Origin: Flavobacteriaceae bacterium TMED81
GTDB lineage: Bacteria; Bacteroidota; Bacteroidia; Flavobacteriales; Flavobacteriaceae
Length of the DNA stretch: 8,303 nt
Direction: 5' to 3'
NCBI GenBank assembly: GCA_002171575.2
Contig: NHEI02000026.1
Span: 1 to 8,303 of the forward strand
Shown here: positions 6,109 through 8,303 of the stretch, one piece after another
Position numbering within the stretch: the stretch's first letter is position 1
Layout: every line of letters starts with the position of its first letter
Position numbers and translations under genes: made by a program
The notes under the pieces: generated by a model
The model's input: only the letters and a program-made list of their open reading frames with translations
What the model was told of the DNA's origin: nothing
Databases searched by the model: none

Positions 6109-7626
6109 GTGGAAAAACAGAAACCTATAACGCAACAATCACGTCAAGGCGGTCAGATCGTTTCCTTGCAAAAAGGCAAACTTCCTCCCCAAGCAATTGA
6201 TTTAGAAGAAGCCGTTCTCGGCGCAATGATGATCGATAAGAAAGGAGTCGATACCGTAATTGATATCCTAAGCCCAGCGGCGTTTTATAAGCAAGCCCAC
6301 CAGCACATCTTTGAGGCCATTGTTCATTTGTTTTCAGACTCCAGCCCGATTGACTTGTTGACGGTTTCCACCCAACTGCGAAAAAATGATAAGCTCGAAC
6401 AAATCGGAGGAGATTTTTACTTGATCCAGCTCACTCAAAAAGTATCTTCATCTGCACATATTGAGCATCATTCTCGTATTATCCTGCAAAAATTTATTCA
6501 GCGAAGTCTGATCAAAATCTCAAATGAAATTATTGAGAATGCCTATGATGACACCAAGGATGTCTTTGACATGCTTGATGATGCGGAGTCGAAGCTATAC
6601 GATGTCACCCAAGGCAATATCAAAAAATCAACAGATACTGCGCAAAGTTTGGTGATTCAAGCCAAAAAGAAAATTGAAGAAATTTCAAACAAAGAGGGCT
6701 TAAGTGGGGTTCCATCTGGATTTTCTGATTTAGACAAATTGACCTCCGGTTGGCAATCGAGCGACCTGATTATTGTCGCTGCTCGACCTGGTATGGGGAA
6801 AACAGCATTGACCCTGTCCATGGCGCGAAACATTTGTGTCGATCATTCAATACCAGTTGCCTTTTTCTCTTTGGAGATGTCGTCTGTTCAATTGATTACA
6901 CGTTTGATCTCTTCTGAAACTGGCCTGTCTTCCGAAAAGCTACGAACCGGAAACCTTGCCGACCACGAATGGAAACAACTCAATGTGAAGGTAACCGCTT
7001 TAGAAAGTGCACCTTTATTTATTGATGATACGCCATCATTATCCATTTTTGACTTACGTGCAAAGGCAAGACGTTTATCTTCTCAATATGGAATTAAACT
7101 AATCGTTGTTGATTATTTACAGTTGATGACAACTGGCACATCAAATAAATCTGGAAATCGCGAACAAGAAATATCGATGATTTCACGAAATCTCAAAGCA
7201 CTAGCCAAAGAGCTTGATATCCCAGTCATTGCACTATCGCAGTTGTCACGTGCAGTAGAAACTAGAGGTGGGAGCAAACGACCATTGCTTTCCGATCTTC
7301 GTGAGTCGGGTGCAATTGAGCAAGATGCTGATATTGTGTCGTTTATCTATCGCCCAGAGTACTATAAGATTGATGAGTGGGATGATGAAGAGCGCACCCC
7401 TTCGGCTGGACAGGCAGAGTTTATCGTGGCCAAACACCGAAACGGCGGCTTGGACAACATTCGTTTAAAGTTTGTTGCTTCATTAGGAAAATTCGAAAAC
7501 CTCGATGCTTTTGATTCCCCTGTTGAATTTCAGTCCAAAATCAATCGAGATCAAGACGGTCCATTTGAAAACCCCCGAATTAGCCCCGACGATGCTTTCG
7601 ATGGCGATGATGGGGTACCATTCTAA
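6109..7626 (+). CDS. dnaB: Replicative DNA helicase DnaB
   Basis: Hexameric 5'-3' helicase that unwinds the chromosome ahead of the replisome and recruits primase. Of its 505 residues, about 24-125 form the N-terminal primase-contact domain (KLPPQAIDLEEAVLGAMM at its start), then a linker helix, then the RecA-like motor from about 200. Visible are Walker A ARPGMGKT (225-232, Lys231), FFSLEMS (252-258), Walker B LIVVDYLQL (331-339, Asp335), ALSQLSR (375-381) and the arginine-finger region AKHRNGG (441-447). No intein interrupts the ATPase motifs. The start is GTG at 6109, since the frame has no ATG before the stop at 6061 and the conserved N-terminal domain follows. The C-terminal extension (after about 465) is acidic and ends DDAFDGDDGVPF, resembling the tip of SSB. 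It stands apart from accA by 105 nt and converges on rplT, sharing a terminator. Confidence 0.97.
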   Translation: MEKQKPITQQSRQGGQIVSLQKGKLPPQAIDLEEAVLGAMMIDKKGVDTVIDILSPAAFYKQAHQHIFEAIVHLFSDSSPIDLLTVSTQLRKNDKLEQIGGDFYLIQLTQKVSSSAHIEHHSRIILQKFIQRSLIKISNEIIENAYDDTKDVFDMLDDAESKLYDVTQGNIKKSTDTAQSLVIQAKKKIEEISNKEGLSGVPSGFSDLDKLTSGWQSSDLIIVAARPGMGKTALTLSMARNICVDHSIPVAFFSLEMSSVQLITRLISSETGLSSEKLRTGNLADHEWKQLNVKVTALESAPLFIDDTPSLSIFDLRAKARRLSSQYGIKLIVVDYLQLMTTGTSNKSGNREQEISMISRNLKALAKELDIPVIALSQLSRAVETRGGSKRPLLSDLRESGAIEQDADIVSFIYRPEYYKIDEWDDEERTPSAGQAEFIVAKHRNGGLDNIRLKFVASLGKFENLDAFDSPVEFQSKINRDQDGPFENPRISPDDAFDGDDGVPF

Positions 7627-7629
7627 AAA

Positions 7630-7651
7630 AAAACACGCCGAAGCGTGTTTT
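7630..7651. terminator. Bidirectional intrinsic terminator between dnaB and rplT
   Basis: A 9-bp stem (7630-7638 with 7643-7651: AAAACACGC / GCGTGTTTT) closes a four-base loop. On the minus strand the RNA reads CACGC-UUCG-GCGUG, an extra-stable cUUCGg tetraloop, followed by a run of nine U (complement of 7625-7633): a textbook terminator for the rpmI-rplT operon. On the plus strand the same hairpin has a CGAA loop and four T, a weaker terminator for dnaB, whose stop codon overlaps the A-run. Confidence 0.88.
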
Positions 7652-7676
7652 AAATCAAATGTTTTTTAGAGGAGAA

Positions 7677-8021
7677 TTACTTCACTTTATCAACCACAGC
7701 TTTAAAAGCGTCAGGGTGGTTCATTGCAAGGTCCGCTAAAACTTTTCGATTTAACGAAATGTTATTGGCCTTAACTTTACCAATAAACTGTGAGTATGAC
7801 ATCCCGTGTAAACGGGCTGCGGCATTGATTCGAACAATCCACAATGAACGAAAATTTCTCTTCTTGGTTTTTCGATCTCTGTATGCATATCCCCATGCTT
7901 TTTCAACAGCATTTTTGGCAATTGTCCATACATTTTTACGACGCCCAAAGTATCCTTTGGCGTGCTTCATCATCTTTTTTCTTCGGGCTCTAGAGGCCAC
8001 TGCATTTACTGATCTCGGCAT
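7677..8021 (-). CDS. rplT: 50S ribosomal protein L20
   Basis: L20 binds 23S rRNA early and is needed for assembly of the large subunit; in E. coli and B. subtilis it also represses its own operon. The 114 residues match the family length (114-120). The basic N-terminal tail (MPRSVNAVASRARRKK), the AKGYFGRRKNVW block (21-32), the RDRKTKKRNFRSLWI segment (48-62) and the RINAAARLHGMSYSQF block (64-79) are all typical. The ATG at 8021 has no Shine-Dalgarno site, only an A-rich run directly before it, as usual in Bacteroidota. It lies 75 nt downstream of rpmI, a gap large enough for the structured leader described at 8044-8091, and it ends 25 nt before the UUCG terminator. Identification is certain. 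Confidence 0.98.
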   Translation of the reverse strand: MPRSVNAVASRARRKKMMKHAKGYFGRRKNVWTIAKNAVEKAWGYAYRDRKTKKRNFRSLWIVRINAAARLHGMSYSQFIGKVKANNISLNRKVLADLAMNHPDAFKAVVDKVK

Positions 8022-8040
8022 TTTTATTTATTGTTTTGAG

Positions 8041-8091
8041 GGAGGTGGCAAATGGTTTTGCTCTTTTAAACCCGCCCCAGGGTTATACACC
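8041..8091 (-). promoter_or_regulatory. Possible structured leader of rplT with an anti-Shine-Dalgarno-like stretch
   Basis: Within the rpmI-rplT gap, the minus-strand RNA can form a three-way-junction-like fold: an outer stem GGUG/CACC (8088-8091 with 8044-8047), a hairpin AACCC-UGGGGC-GGGUU (8080-8084 with 8069-8073) and a hairpin GCAAA-ACCA-UUUGC (8057-8061 with 8048-8052). The 3' side includes CACCUCC (8041-8047), identical to the anti-Shine-Dalgarno core at the end of 16S rRNA, about 20 nt before the rplT ATG. L20 is a known autoregulator in other phyla; whether this element serves that purpose is inference. Confidence 0.35.
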
Positions 8092-8096
8092 AGTTT

Positions 8097-8294
8097 TTAC
8101 TTCAATCGAAGTTGTTGTTTTACATTGGCAACGTCGGCGTCATGCACCAAGGTTGAATGCGTTAATTTTAATTTTGTCTTTTTTGACTTTTTAGTCAAAA
8201 TGTGACTTTTAAATGCATGCTTGCGCTTGATTTTTCCAGTTCCAGTTAACTTGAAACGCTTTTTTGCACTCGATTTTGTTTTTTGCTTCGGCAT
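8097..8294 (-). CDS. rpmI: 50S ribosomal protein L35
   Basis: Small basic large-subunit protein, 65 residues, the normal length. It opens with MPKQKTKSSAKKRFKLTGTG (1-20), the family signature, followed by the KIKRKHAFKSHILTKKS block (21-37) that contacts rRNA, and a short C-terminal helix. The order rpmI then rplT on the same strand is the conserved infC-rpmI-rplT arrangement, so the translation factor IF-3 gene very probably lies just past the right window edge; that is inference, as only 9 bases upstream of the ATG are present. No Shine-Dalgarno site is visible in those bases. Confidence 0.97.
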   Translation of the reverse strand: MPKQKTKSSAKKRFKLTGTGKIKRKHAFKSHILTKKSKKTKLKLTHSTLVHDADVANVKQQLRLK

Positions 8295-8303
8295 ATTTTC
8301 CGT

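Noticed and set aside
7759..8205. A 148-codon plus-strand open frame over rplT and the end of rpmI
   Set aside because: It is antisense to two certain ribosomal protein genes; the phenylalanine- and leucine-rich product is what the complement of lysine-rich genes gives, and it has no promoter or family likeness.

Overview
This window looks like a piece of a Bacteroidota chromosome, most likely from a flavobacterium-like lineage. The grounds are the protein sequences themselves (split transketolase, the Tgt, AccA and DnaB variants), the low-to-moderate GC content, the near absence of Shine-Dalgarno sites, A-rich stretches before starts, and promoters of the Bacteroidota type (TTTG, about 19 nt, TAnnTTTG). 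I infer the phylum with good confidence and the class with less. The window is almost entirely core housekeeping genes, densely packed, with no mobile elements, tRNA, rRNA, CRISPR array or gene-free stretch over about 150 bases.

Layout. Positions 1-1772, minus strand: a two-gene transketolase, with the N-terminal (TPP-binding) subunit upstream and the C-terminal subunit downstream; the latter runs off the left edge. A near-perfect promoter for the pair sits at 1794-1823. Positions 1911-5009, plus strand: a tightly overlapping trio of tgt (queuosine tRNA modification), an LptF/LptG-type lipopolysaccharide export permease and a ten-helix DMT/EamA exporter. Then accA (5050-6003, carboxyltransferase alpha of acetyl-CoA carboxylase) with its own candidate -7 box, and dnaB (6109-7626, replicative helicase). 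At the right end, minus strand, rpmI (L35) and rplT (L20) are the tail of what is probably an infC-rpmI-rplT operon. They converge on dnaB, and the two share a hairpin terminator with a UUCG loop on the ribosomal-protein strand.

The genes work in pentose phosphate metabolism, tRNA modification, outer-membrane assembly, fatty acid synthesis, replication and translation. I see no multi-gene system that looks new. The observations most worth a second look are: a Tgt with no Cys-x-Cys-x-x-Cys zinc triad but an otherwise intact active site; a DnaB ending in an acidic tail like the SSB C-terminal tip; a foldable leader with an anti-Shine-Dalgarno-like stretch before rplT; and a TTGTTA/TAACAA word concentrated in the three plus-strand intergenic gaps.
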